A stretch of 64,000 nt of DNA. Origin: Xestospongia bergquistia. Its lineage: Eukaryota; Porifera; Demospongiae; Haplosclerida; Petrosiidae. Location of the stretch: NCBI GenBank assembly GCA_963965975.1, contig OZ014420.1:6288001-6352000 (forward strand), in the 5' to 3' direction. Below the pieces are notes generated by a model that saw nothing but the letters and a program-made list of their open reading frames with translations, made no database searches and had not been told where the DNA came from. Below are positions 45,629-56,682 of the stretch, piece by piece. Position 1 is the first letter of the stretch, and the number at the start of each line of letters is the position of its first letter. Both the position numbers and the translations under genes were made by a program.

Positions 45629-48182
45629 ATGATGGGTAAATCTGAAGTAGTAGCCATCAATGATGGAGCTGATCCAGGGAAAGACTTACCTAGCACGTCT
45701 GACAGTTGTATTCCTCCTGATCTGTTGAAGACATACTATTGTGGTTGTGGACCTTGTCATCCAAAATGGCTGAATGTTTTTGCTAACAAAAAATTCTTCA
45801 CATTTTTGTTATGTATGTATACATTATATGAAGGAGCACTAGTCACAGGTTAGTAGAAGTATTATTTCATTAATAGCTACATCTAGTTCACTTGTCTATA
45901 GTGTATGATTTGACTGATGTAGTACAACAATGTTCTATCTCTCTCAAACAGGCCTAACTTCAGTGATTATATCAACTGTAGAAGTACGTTATAAATTTAG
46001 CAGTACTGCTGCAGGTCTTATGACAAGTTCATTTGACTTATCTGTAGTCATTAGTGTCATATTCATAACTTACTTTGCTGGTAAAAGTCACAAACCTAGA
46101 TGGATTGGTTTCAGTATGATAATAATGGGTATTGGAGCATTAGTGTTTGCATCACCACAATTCCTGTTTGGGAGATATGAAATTGGTGTGGAAACAGGTT
46201 CTCTAAATGAAGCCTGCCAAGAGAGAAATGAGACAGTAGATGATTGTACACCTGCCAATAGTGCTGCTTATACTATCTTCATTATTGGACAGATTCTTCT
46301 TGGAATTGGTTCAGCACCTACTTATACAGTCGCTGCAGCTTATCTTGATGAAATAGTTCATCCAAAGTATATCTCAGTATATATTGGTATCTATGTTCTA
46401 CCCTCAATTATTGGACCAGTATTAGGATTTGGGCTGGCTAGTGTTTTTCTCTCCATCTATGTTGATCCATGGATTGAAACAAATTTAACAGAGACTGATC
46501 CTGGCTGGGTTGGTGCATGGTGGATAGGGTACGTATTTGTGGGTATACTCACTCTTCTTCTTGCTATTCCATTTCTAATGTTTCCAAGATATTTACCTGA
46601 TAGTTATCTCATACGACAAGAGAGAGCTAAAGAGATGGCTAAGATATATTCTAGTAAATATGCTAATGAAGATAATTTGACAATTATCATTAAAATGTTC
46701 CCAGTTCATATTAAGAGATTACTTCTTAATCCATCATTCATGTTTGGGTCATTTGCATTGGCAGTTTTATTCTTAGTCAAAGATGGCGTTATATCCTTTG
46801 GACCTAAACTTGTTGAAGTTCAATTTGGACTGACAGCCTCCACAGCAGGTTTAATAGCTGGTGGAATTGGTATCACTAGTGCAGGTATAAAATCATAATT
46901 TGAACATAAAATGAAATATTGTCTTTTCTATTAAACAGTTTTTGGTAGCATTACTGGAGCCGCATGTCTCTATGTGTGTAAACTGAAAGGAAGAAAAGTT
47001 GTTGCTTTGTTCTGGCTTGTGATGTTGATATCTATACCAACTTCAACTGCATTTCTACTATACTCAAAATGTAGCTGGTATTTCAGTACCTTATGCAGAT
47101 GGGTATGTTCAATGTCAAGAGTTATATTTTATTTGCATTGTCCATACTAAGATGGGTTTATCAAAAGATCCCAGTTGTGACTGGAACTATAAATGATTTC
47201 ACTATTGTGAATATATATTTTTCCCATTAAGTTCTCAAGATGGTGAGGACAGTAGCACTTGTGCACAACAATGTGAATGTACATCAAAGTTGTTTGAGCC
47301 AGTCTGTGGAGCTGATGACCTGACTTACTTCTCTCCTTGTCGAGCTGGATGTATGAAAAGATTGGGAAGTGATGGAGTGAGTACCAGTTGTGCATATAGA
47401 TCAATTAACTTTTATTATATGTCCATTTCATATTCTCCTTTTATTAATTATAGGAATACATTTTTGGGAATTGTACTTGTGTGGCAGAGTCACTGGAAAA
47501 TTCTACTTTATTTTATACTTCAAGCTCCACTACTAGGAGCATTCTTTATAACAGTACTGCTACAGAGGGAATATGCCCAGTCAATTGTAATTATAAATTG
47601 GTGTTTTTCATACTCATAACAGCTGGATTGATCTACTTTCTCTTTATAATTGAAGTCCCCTATTATTACTTTACTCTAAGGTAAGTTATAAAATTGTACA
47701 CAGTCCTCACTCAGCAAGAAGTTAAAACCATCTCAAGCTTGTATGTATGTATTACATTTGTCTATTTTATGCCTCTGAGAGCTCATTGAATTGGTAATTG
47801 TATAGTGACAATATACTACTGTATAGAAAGAGTCCCTTTAGTAACAGTAACTTATATCTTCTTTTATAGAGTGGTTTCTGATGAACAGCGTCATCTAGCT
47901 CTTGGGCTTCAGTCAGCCATTTATAGGACCTTTGGTGCAGTACCTGGTCCTCTTCTTTTTGGTACCATAATTGACTTGACTTGCATCAAGTGGCAATACG
48001 AATGTGGTCGTCGTGGTAACTGTTGGATCTATGATAACAATAAACTTGGTTTGAATGGTCTTGCACTGACATTACCATGTGCAACACTTACTTTCATTTT
48101 GTTTTTCTTCTCATGGCTAACATATCCTAAGAAACAGAAGCAACAAAATATTAAAGAGAAGCAAGAATTTACTGAAATGTAA
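45629..48182 (+). pseudogene. SLCO: SLCO/OATP transporter 9 (type B, unit 3) with frameshift
   Basis: Exons are 45629-45848, 45952-46884, 46939-47102, 47232-47376, 47454-47680 and 47870-48182. All exon lengths fit the family except exon 3, which is 164 bp instead of 172. An 8-bp segment (about CATTGTAA in the paralogues) is missing after TTTCTACTA near 47060, so the frame shifts in the TM8-9 region and the Kazal loop and later TMs are lost. The remaining sequence is well preserved: MMGKSEVVAINDG, DPGWVGAWWIGY, CAQQCECTS in exon 4. The loss is therefore recent, or an assembly error. If real, the product ends soon after exon 3. Confidence 0.8.
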
Positions 48183-48441
48183 TTCATAATATGATTTGTC
48201 AAGAAATTAGTTTTATTACGAAATTTCTTAAATTTAATAAAATAATTATTACATAAAATGGTGACGGAAAGTTTGGAGTGAAAAGCATAAATATATACAA
48301 ATTAAAACAATTTAAAATACATTATTTATATAAAACATAATAAGAGCAAATTCTAATCTGAAAGAAGATAAATAAAATTGTTATCTGTATAATTCATACT
48401 TTCAGTAGAGTGATGTCAATTTGATCCTACACTGTACTAGT

Positions 48442-50123
48442 TTAGGATCTTTTAAATGTTTTTATTGCACCTAATACTTCCTGAGTTACTCTGTTCATCC
48501 AGGTACGTCCACGAGGAAACCATCCTTCCAAAAAACCAAAATGACCTCCATGTTGAACTACTACTAACATTGTATTAGAATTAGCCTCAAACTCAACCAC
48601 TGGTAAAGCTAAGACAAAAGGAGATTGTTATTATAATTATAAAGCTATAGAACAGAATGCTTACTTTCAGGTGGTACAAAAGGATCGTTAACAGCAGAGA
48701 CACTAATCAATGGTGTTTTGATTCGATCAATTTTACCACAATTACTAGCTTTAGTGTAATACTCTTCAACACTATTATAACCAAAGACAGGTACTGTAAC
48801 AGCATTGTCAAACTCTGTAAGTGTTGAGCTCTATACGTGTGAATGAGATAAATCAATTTTTAAATGCCTAAAATGATGTCATATGATTAGCACTAACTAT
48901 GAGCCTTACCCTTCTAGCTTTGTTAGGTAGCTCTGGATCAAGGTCTACACCCTTTGTTATAAGGACCTCATAGTTACTATGCAATAACTGTTAGTGATAT
49001 AAAGTTATATTAAGTCTATTTTTACCTCTCAACATATTGAATTAGTTGTCCTGTAAGATGTCTGTTATATATTAGTCTATTTACTGTCTTTTCTAAGGAT
49101 ATGGAACTAGTATGAAAATTCCAAGGTGATGAGAATGTCACCACGGCAACTAAACCACATTGCTCTCCAGTTGCTATGATATGTTGTATAAGAATTATAC
49201 TACAATAATAAAGAGATAGGTAAGGGATAAAATCAATGACTTACCCTCCTAAAGACACACCTAGCCCAGCAATTGGAGAATTTGGCCAACACTTCTGAAT
49301 ATGATTAATAACTGGACCAATGTCATCAGTGTTAGCACAAAATGCTCTTGAAGTCTATTGTATAAGGATAACATAGCACTATAAAACTGGGTTAAAATAT
49401 AGCATACTTTCAAAGGGATTCCTCCAAATCCTCGGTAGTTCATTACAACTGGACGGTAGCCTTGACTAGCACCATCACATACCAGCCATTGAATATATAT
49501 CTTACCACTGGTTGCTAAAAATGAAAGGAACAATAAAATAGTTATATTCAAATATGATGAAGGAATGTTTCAATAGGGATCTAAGTTTTATGGTCAATAG
49601 GATTTAGTATTAAAACTATGCACTTTCTGATACACATTAAATTGTTTGCACATGAAATTATGAGTTTACATGTTAATCCTGGCAATATCAACAATATTGG
49701 TGCATCTTCTTCAATGTGTGAGTCATTATAGTCAGTATCATACCAATCTAGAGCTAGCTCCCCTTCATCAGGTGTAGTAAAGATTTCTCTGAAAAGAGAA
49801 AAAGTTGAAAGACATCATATTAATTTACAAACAACAAACCTTTTGTATTTTAAATGAGGTCTTCTTTGTAGCACTGATCTACCTATTGTCATAACATGTC
49901 TGTTAAAAGCCCACCACGTAGGCCAATATGGTTGTCGTAAGATTGGGCAATGTTCCAAGAGATGAGTCCGAAATGTTCCCTGACCACAACTCAATTGAGG
50001 TTTACTGACTTTTCTAAAGATATAGTACAAAGTATAACAGGAGACTATTCCAGTAAAGAGAACAGTTAACAGAGATATAAATATACTATCACTAAACAAC
50101 CAAAGAATGGAAGTTAGGAGCAT
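48442..50123 (-). CDS. ABHD1/3-family alpha/beta hydrolase A
   Basis: Eight minus-strand exons; the first five are about 50123-49840, 49788-49670, 49514-49408, 49354-49245, and the one containing IQHIIATGEQCG. The N-terminus is a single membrane anchor (SIFISLLTVLFTGIVSCYTLYYIF). The family signature HCPILRQPYWPTWWAFNRH follows. Catalytic elements are the nucleophile in GVSLGG, the acid in VNDPFVPPE and the His in GGHFGF. ABHD1/3 enzymes are membrane-bound hydrolases; mammalian ABHD3 cleaves medium-chain and oxidised phospholipids. Truncated copies of the last two exons occur at 28.4 and 41.3 kb. Confidence 0.88.
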
Positions 50124-50265
50124 CTTTTGTCCTTTCGAGACCGCCTACTCTAGTTGGTTTATTACTAGTAGGCGGATACTTACAATCAATCTAATTTTTT
50201 ATTAATTATAAGCATTTGATGATTGAACAGTCCACCACAAAAATTACTAATAAATTGCATTTTTT

Positions 50266-51819
50266 TTATTTTGTGTAGGTTTTCATTGCCACTAAGAACT
50301 CTTGCGCTACTTTGTTCATCCATGTACGTCCAAAAGGAAACCATCCTTCTAAGAAACCCAAATGACCTCCATGTTGAACTACTGCCAACATTGTATTAGA
50401 ATTTGTTTGAAACTCAGACAATGGTAAAGCTAAATGAAAGACATTGATTCATATAATAGACAGATATATATTTACATTCTGGTGGGACACATGGATCATT
50501 TGATGAAGTAATACTTAATAATGGCGTCTTAATTTGATGACATTTTCCAGTAACATTTACATCTCGATAATAATCTTCTATATTGTTGTAACCCAATACA
50601 GGCACAGTAATTGTAGCATCATACTCTCTAAGCGTTGAACACTACAAGATTAAAAAAATAAACCTTTTTATTAATGAGTCCTAACTCTAAAAGATACTTC
50701 GATGTACCAACTTTGTGCATAATATACCTTTCTAACTTTTTGTATAAATTCTTTTCCTTCATCAAGAGTCTTTAAACTTCTATAAAGAGAAGCAAATTAC
50801 AAAAACTATATAAACAATTAAGTGACATACCTTTCAACATGATCAGCTAGTGTTCTTGTCATATGAAAATTATATAACTGAGACACTTTTCCCTCTAATG
50901 CTTGCATGCTAAGGTCATAGTTCCATGGCGATGATAAAGTTGCCACAGCAACTAAGCCACACTGTTCTTGAGTGCGAATCAAATGCTGTACAAGAAACAG
51001 ACTAAGAAAACAGTTGATACAACAATATTTTCTTTCATACCCTCCTAATGATATACCAATTGCTATAATAGGTGCTTTTGGCCAACATTTATAAATGTGA
51101 TTGATAACCAAACTTATATCACCAGGATTTGGCCCCATATCTTTTATTGTCTAAAAGTGAGATTATAGATTAAATTAAACTATGATAACCTGATGTTACA
51201 TTTGCTATGAAAGTATATTCTACCTTTAAAGGAACACCACAAGAGCCCCTATAATTCATCACCACAGGACGATAGTTTTGCATTATGCCATCATATACTA
51301 GCCAATGGATAATGGGAGTCTTAGTACTTGCTACAATGACATATACAATATCTAGTGCATGTAAATAATAAAATGTTAGCTTACATGATGTTCCAGGTAA
51401 TATCAACAATATTGGTGCATTTTCTTTAAGATCAGTATTATAACTGTCAGTATAGTACCAATCTAAAATATTGTTATCAGGACTAGTAGTTTCTCTAAAA
51501 AAAATTAGGTTTCATCGTCACATTGTTATATCTGTAGATTTGGGGTCTCGTTGCAGCCAGATGTTACTAACCTTTTATATTTCAAGTGTGGTGGTCCTTT
51601 TTGTAGGACTACTCTACCTATTGTCATAATATGTCTGTTAAAAGCCCACCACGTAGGGCAATATGGCCGCTGTAAGATTGGGCAATGTTCCAAGAGATGA
51701 GTCCGAAATGTTCCCTGACCACAACTCAATTGAGGTTTACTAACTTTCCTAAAGATGTAATACAAAGTATAGCAGGAAACTATTCCAATAAGAAGAGTTG
51801 ATAGCGACAAAAGAAGCAT
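50266..51819 (-). CDS. ABHD1/3-family alpha/beta hydrolase B
   Basis: Same exon plan as hydrolase A. It starts MLLLSLSTLLIGIVSCYTLYY, a membrane anchor 12 residues shorter than in A. Family motifs are HCPILQRPYCPTWWAFNRH, MNYRGSCGVPLK, nucleophile GISLGG, acid SSNDPCVPPE, His GGHLGF and a C-terminal AQEFLVAMKTYTK. The first exon ends at 51572. It shares a 73-bp head-to-head promoter with hydrolase C. Substrate is unknown, presumed a phospholipid or lipid ester by family. Confidence 0.88.
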
Positions 51820-51892
51820 CTTGTCACAATCATGAGGGCTGAATCTAGTTTGTGAAGGGTGTGGCTACAACCTTAGTAGGGATTATGACAAA
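51820..51892. promoter_or_regulatory. 73-bp head-to-head promoter
   Basis: This is the gap between the start codons of hydrolases B and C. Around each ATG the same sequence occurs in opposite orientation (GAAGCATCTTGTCA facing TGACAAAATGCTTC), so the two genes are inverted duplicates whose shared promoter lies in the spacer. The element AACCTTAGTAGGGA is central. Regulation is inferred. Confidence 0.5.
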
Positions 51893-53749
51893 ATGCTTCT
51901 TTTATCGCTATCAACTGTTCTCGTTGCTGGAATAGTCTCCTGTTATGCTTTGTACTACGTCTTTAAAGAAGTCAGTAAACCTCAATTGAGTTGTGGTCAG
52001 GGAACATTTCGGACTCATCTTTTGGAACATTGTCCAATCTTACAGCAGCCATATTGGTCTACATGGTGGGCTTTTAACAGACATATTATGACAATAAGCA
52101 GACATTTAATACAACAAAAACCACATTTTAAATACAAAAGGTTAGTGTTAACAAATGTGTTGCTATAAGAAATTGTTTGATTTTTTTTTCTTTTCAGAGA
52201 AATCTTTACTACACCTGATGAAGGGGAGCTAGCTCTAGACTGGTATGATACTAACTATAATGACTCACATATCAAAGAAGATGCACCAATATTGTTGATA
52301 TTGCCAGGATTAACATGTAAACTAAACATGATATTGCAATACTAAATCTGTAATAGTTATAAGAAGATCTAGTGTAGCATAGTATAACTGATATATTAAT
52401 TGTATTTGATATGTGTCTTTGTATATTCTCAGCAACTAGTGAAGATATTACTATTCATTGGCTGATTTGTGATGGTGTCAGTCAAGGATACCATCCAGTT
52501 GTAATGAACTATCGAGGTTGTGCTGGTGTTCCTTTAAAGGTATCCAACTTAACTACTATTATAATCTTTCTGTCTTTCTAAGACATTAAGAGGTTATTGT
52601 GCTAATAGTGATGATATTGGACCAGTTATAAACCATCTTCACAAATCTTGTCCAAATGTTCCTATTGTAGCATTAGGTGTGTCACTAGGAGGGTAAGACA
52701 AGCACTTGTATGTTCGTTCATTCAGTTTAATCACATCCCTTTTATTTAATTAGTTTGATTCTTGTACAGCATCTGATTAAAACTAAAGAAGATTGTGGTC
52801 TAATTGCTGCATTGACTTTCTCATCTCCATGGAACTTACACTTCACCACAATATCTTTAGAAACAAAGATCAATTGGTTATTATATAATAATTATCTCAC
52901 CAACAATCTTATTGAATACATTGAAAGGCAAGGATTGCATTCTAATGGGAGTTATTAAAGTATTATTTATTTATCTAGTAATCGTACAGCTCTTATTATG
53001 AGAGGTATAGTTGATAGCGATGGAACTGCAGAATTAATGACAAAAGTAAGAAGGGTAAGTTGATGCATATATAGCTGTTTATCTTCTGCTGATTTACTGC
53101 ATTTTTCCTCAGCTAGTCTATTGTATGACCATGTTAATGATTGTGTTTGTTATAATGCATTAATTCCCAAACTATTAAAAATATATATCCTCAACTTAAA
53201 TAGTCTTAATATTTAAAGTAGATATAAATAATGGCAACTGCTCATCTCATTGACTACTTATTCTCTTACCTAGAGTTCAAGCATAAAAGAGTTTGATATA
53301 ACTATTACAGTACCAATGTTTGGTTACAATAGCGTTGAGGAATATTATGATCAAGCTAGCAATGCAGGAAGACTTGATCAAATCACGATACCTTTAGTCA
53401 GTGTTACTGCAGCAAATGACCCTTTTGTTCCATTAGAAAGTAAGCAATTAAACTGACTACATCTTTGAATGTGTGTAATATAGTAATTCATATTATTTCT
53501 AAAATATTTTCTACTATCTAGTGCTTTTTAATCTCTTTAGCTTTACCAGTATCTGAATTTCAAGCTAATTCTAATACAATGTTGGTTGTCACTAAAAATG
53601 GAGGTCATGTTGGTTTTATGGAAGGATGGTTTCCTCGTGGACGTACATGGATGAACAGAGTAACTCAAGAGATCTTAGGTGCAATCAAAAAATACCCACA
53701 ACAAAATCTCAAAATTGAACTGCAGAAAAATAGTGTAGTTTCTAGTTAA
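51893..53749 (+). CDS. ABHD1/3-family alpha/beta hydrolase C
   Basis: Eight exons (51893-52140, 52198-52316, 52433-52539, 52583-52692, 52754-52927, 52979-53054, 53274-53439, 53541-53749) encode 402 aa. An N-terminal anchor (LSTVLVAGIVSCYALYYVF) precedes HCPILQQPYWSTWWAFNRH. The nucleophile is in GVSLGG (split by an intron), the acid in AANDPFVPLE and the His in NGGHVGFMEGW. Intron 5 uses a GC donor (AG|GCAAGG) instead of GT; the corresponding donor of hydrolase A is GT. It is opposite in orientation to A and B and ends 90 bp before transporter 10 starts. Confidence 0.9.
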
Positions 53750-53838
53750 TTAATTGAAGTTAATATTTTCGTCATAAATGAATATCTAATAATTAAGAGG
53801 GTTTGGCGGAGGCGTTGCCGGGACTGAAAAGACACAAG

Positions 53839-56406
53839 ATGAATGATGCCGAATACAATGAAACCAATGAACTTTTACGTTCAGATACTAGTAAAGATAG
53901 CGTGCTATACACACAAAATACTGAGGTGGGAACCAATGAAGAAGATACAGATCAAGACAGAGATGAAATGATACCCTCAGATCCTGATGTTCCTTCCGAG
54001 CTTTTAAAGGTTTATTATTGTGGTTGTGGGCCATGCCATCCGAATTGGCTGCAGTGGTTTGCTAAAAAGAAGATATTTACATTATTGCTCAGTTTATTTG
54101 CTTTTCTTGAAGGGGCTGTTGTATCTGGTAAGGACATAGTTTTGTTCTCAGACCTACCAGAGAGAAAAAGTTTCCCTCAGGTTAGTCTGGGAACAAGACT
54201 AGCAAGGATGACATCCATATTTACCATCAAAGTTTAATATATTTTATTGCATATAGGTCTTACTTCTGTTATTCTGTCAACAATTGAAAAACGCTACAAA
54301 TTTACCGGTACAATTGTTGGGATTATACCTGCATCTTATGACATCACAATAACATCCTGTATCATTTTTATAAGCTACTTTGGAGGAAAAAGTCACAAAC
54401 CCAAGTGGCTGGGAATCAGTCTAATAATAATGGGAATTGGAGCTCTAGTTTTTGCATCGCCTCAATTTTTTCTTGGTCGTTATGATGTTGGTTCTTCAAG
54501 TGGTAATTTTCTGTTTGAGACTTGTTTCGACCAGCGAAACTTCACTTCAGATTGTTCTCCTTCTAACAATGCTGCTTTTGTTCTTTTCATATCTGGTAAA
54601 TTTTTAATAGCTATTGGAGCAGCTCCCCTTTTTACTGTAGGTCAAGCTTATCTTGATGAAATTGTACATCCGCGATACATATCTATACATTTGGGTGTCT
54701 ATTACACTATGAATGTCTTTGGTCCAGTATTTGGATATGTTCTTGGCAGCAGTTGTCTCTCTGTATATGTGGATCCATGGGTTGACACTACTCTTAAGAC
54801 AACTGATCCAGCCTGGGTGGGTGCTTGGTGGATACCATTTGTACTGTGTGGATTTTTGTCTTTAATTGTTGCCGTTCCATTTTTAATGTTTCCGAGATAT
54901 TTACCAGATAGCTATCTGATACGGCAAGAGAGAATCAAAGAGATGGCTAAGACTTATTCTAACAGATATGTTAATGAGGATCTAAAATCTATGGTGAGAA
55001 TGTTACCGATTCATTTAAAGAGATTACTTCTGAATCCATCGTTTCTCTTTGTTTCCTTTGGATTAGCAGGCATGTTTATTATAGCCAGTGGAATGGTTGT
55101 TTTTGCTCCTCAATATATAGAATATCAATTTCATTTAACTGCTACTGTAGCTGGTCTTCTATCAGGTGGAATAGGTGTCACAACAGCAGGTACTGTACTA
55201 AGATCTTTATGTTATAGTGTTAATGCTTATACAAGTCACTATTTTATTTCTTTTTAGTCTTTGGAGTGATGTCTGGAGCTTTAATTGTTCACTTTGTTAA
55301 ACTCAAAGGAAAAGGGATTACCATTTTTGTCGGTATTACTTCAATAATAATTATTCCAGCAATTTGTGGTCTTCTTTTACATTGTCCATCTTTCAAAATT
55401 GCTGGTATTACTACTACTTATCCTAACAGGTTATTACTAAAGTTTAATGTTGTTGTTATGATGTTGTATTTTCCTTATCTCAGTTCTACTATAGGTTTTG
55501 ATGATACTCCTTGTGTGGATGGATGTCACTGTTCATCACATGTATTTGAACCAGTCTGTGGAGCTGATGATCTGACTTACTTCTCTCCTTGTCGAGCAGG
55601 ATGTATGAACACAAACAATAATGATGGAGTTAGTAGAGAGAGAGAATAGATTATAATAATCTTTACTTTCTATTCCTTTAGACTTATTCTTTCAGTAACT
55701 GTACTTGTGTAGCTGAAGGTCTACTTAATGGTACTAACACCACTATAGCACAACTTCCATTTAGTGATATTCTACATAAGTACAGTACTGCTACCAGTGG
55801 AGAATGTAGTGAAACTTGTCATTTGTTAATACCATTTATGTTTGGAATAATAATTATCACGATGTTGCTATTCATGTCACAGATACCAATAGCTTATTTC
55901 ACATTGAGGTCAGTAATCTATGCTCTACATATGTATAATCATGAGTTAGCAAGTCCTAATATAATAGTTAATTGTTGTCTTCTAGAGTTGTTGCTGATGA
56001 TCAACGTTCACTGGCATCGGGTGTCCAGTCAGCCATTTGGCGACTTTTTGGTTCCATTCCTGGTCCAATAATATTTGGTGCTATTTTTGATGCCTCTTGT
56101 TTAAAGTGGCAAGGAGAGTGTGGTCACCGTGGTAACTGCTGGGTATATGATAATAGCACATTGAGTTTGGTTTCAATTGCTGTATCTATTCCCATCATGT
56201 GTCTAGTGTCGGTTGTTTTCTTTTTGGCTCGTCTTACTTATCCCAAACAACAAAAGGAATATATTGTTAATGAAAATGAAAGAAAAACAGATGATATAAG
56301 TCAAGAATTAAAAATGAGAGCAGGTTTTGATTATATTAAGAAGAAATGGTTTGTTAAGTTTTCAAAGCATTCTTCTCTGAAAAATGAAGACGAAAGCAGT
56401 CTCTAA
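53839..56406 (+). CDS. SLCO: SLCO/OATP transporter 10
   Basis: Six exons (53839-54127, 54257-55189, 55258-55429, 55484-55628, 55682-55908, 55986-56406) encode 728 aa. The ATG at 53839 (MNDAEYNETNELLRSD) is chosen; the open frame extends upstream only from a TTG. N-terminal motif: YYCGCGPCHPNWLQWF. Signature: DPAWVGAWWIPF. The Kazal loop differs before the core (CVDGCHCSSHVFEPVC) and exon 3 ends NR rather than DG. Exon 6 has a long basic tail (DYIKKKWFVKFSKHSS). It is a divergent member relative to types A and B, with exon 5 nearly identical to transporter 11. Confidence 0.92.
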
Positions 56407-56682
56407 TAATTATATTATACAGAGTGCAAGTTTTTATTTTCAATCATCTTAACTTAGTAAATATTGAGAGTTATCAATAATAAAATTCCATTGTTCTATT
56501 AAAAACAATAATGAATGTTTGGCTTCCTTACAATTTACAGCCCCTCCTTCTTTTAACAGTAAGAAATCACACCCTAACTTTGTGCTTGTAGTATAAACTA
56601 TAAACTGCATTCTAAGCTTCTCTGCAGTTGGGATCAGTAGTAGCCTCTTACACTCAGTATCTCTAAATTATCTCCCAGTATC

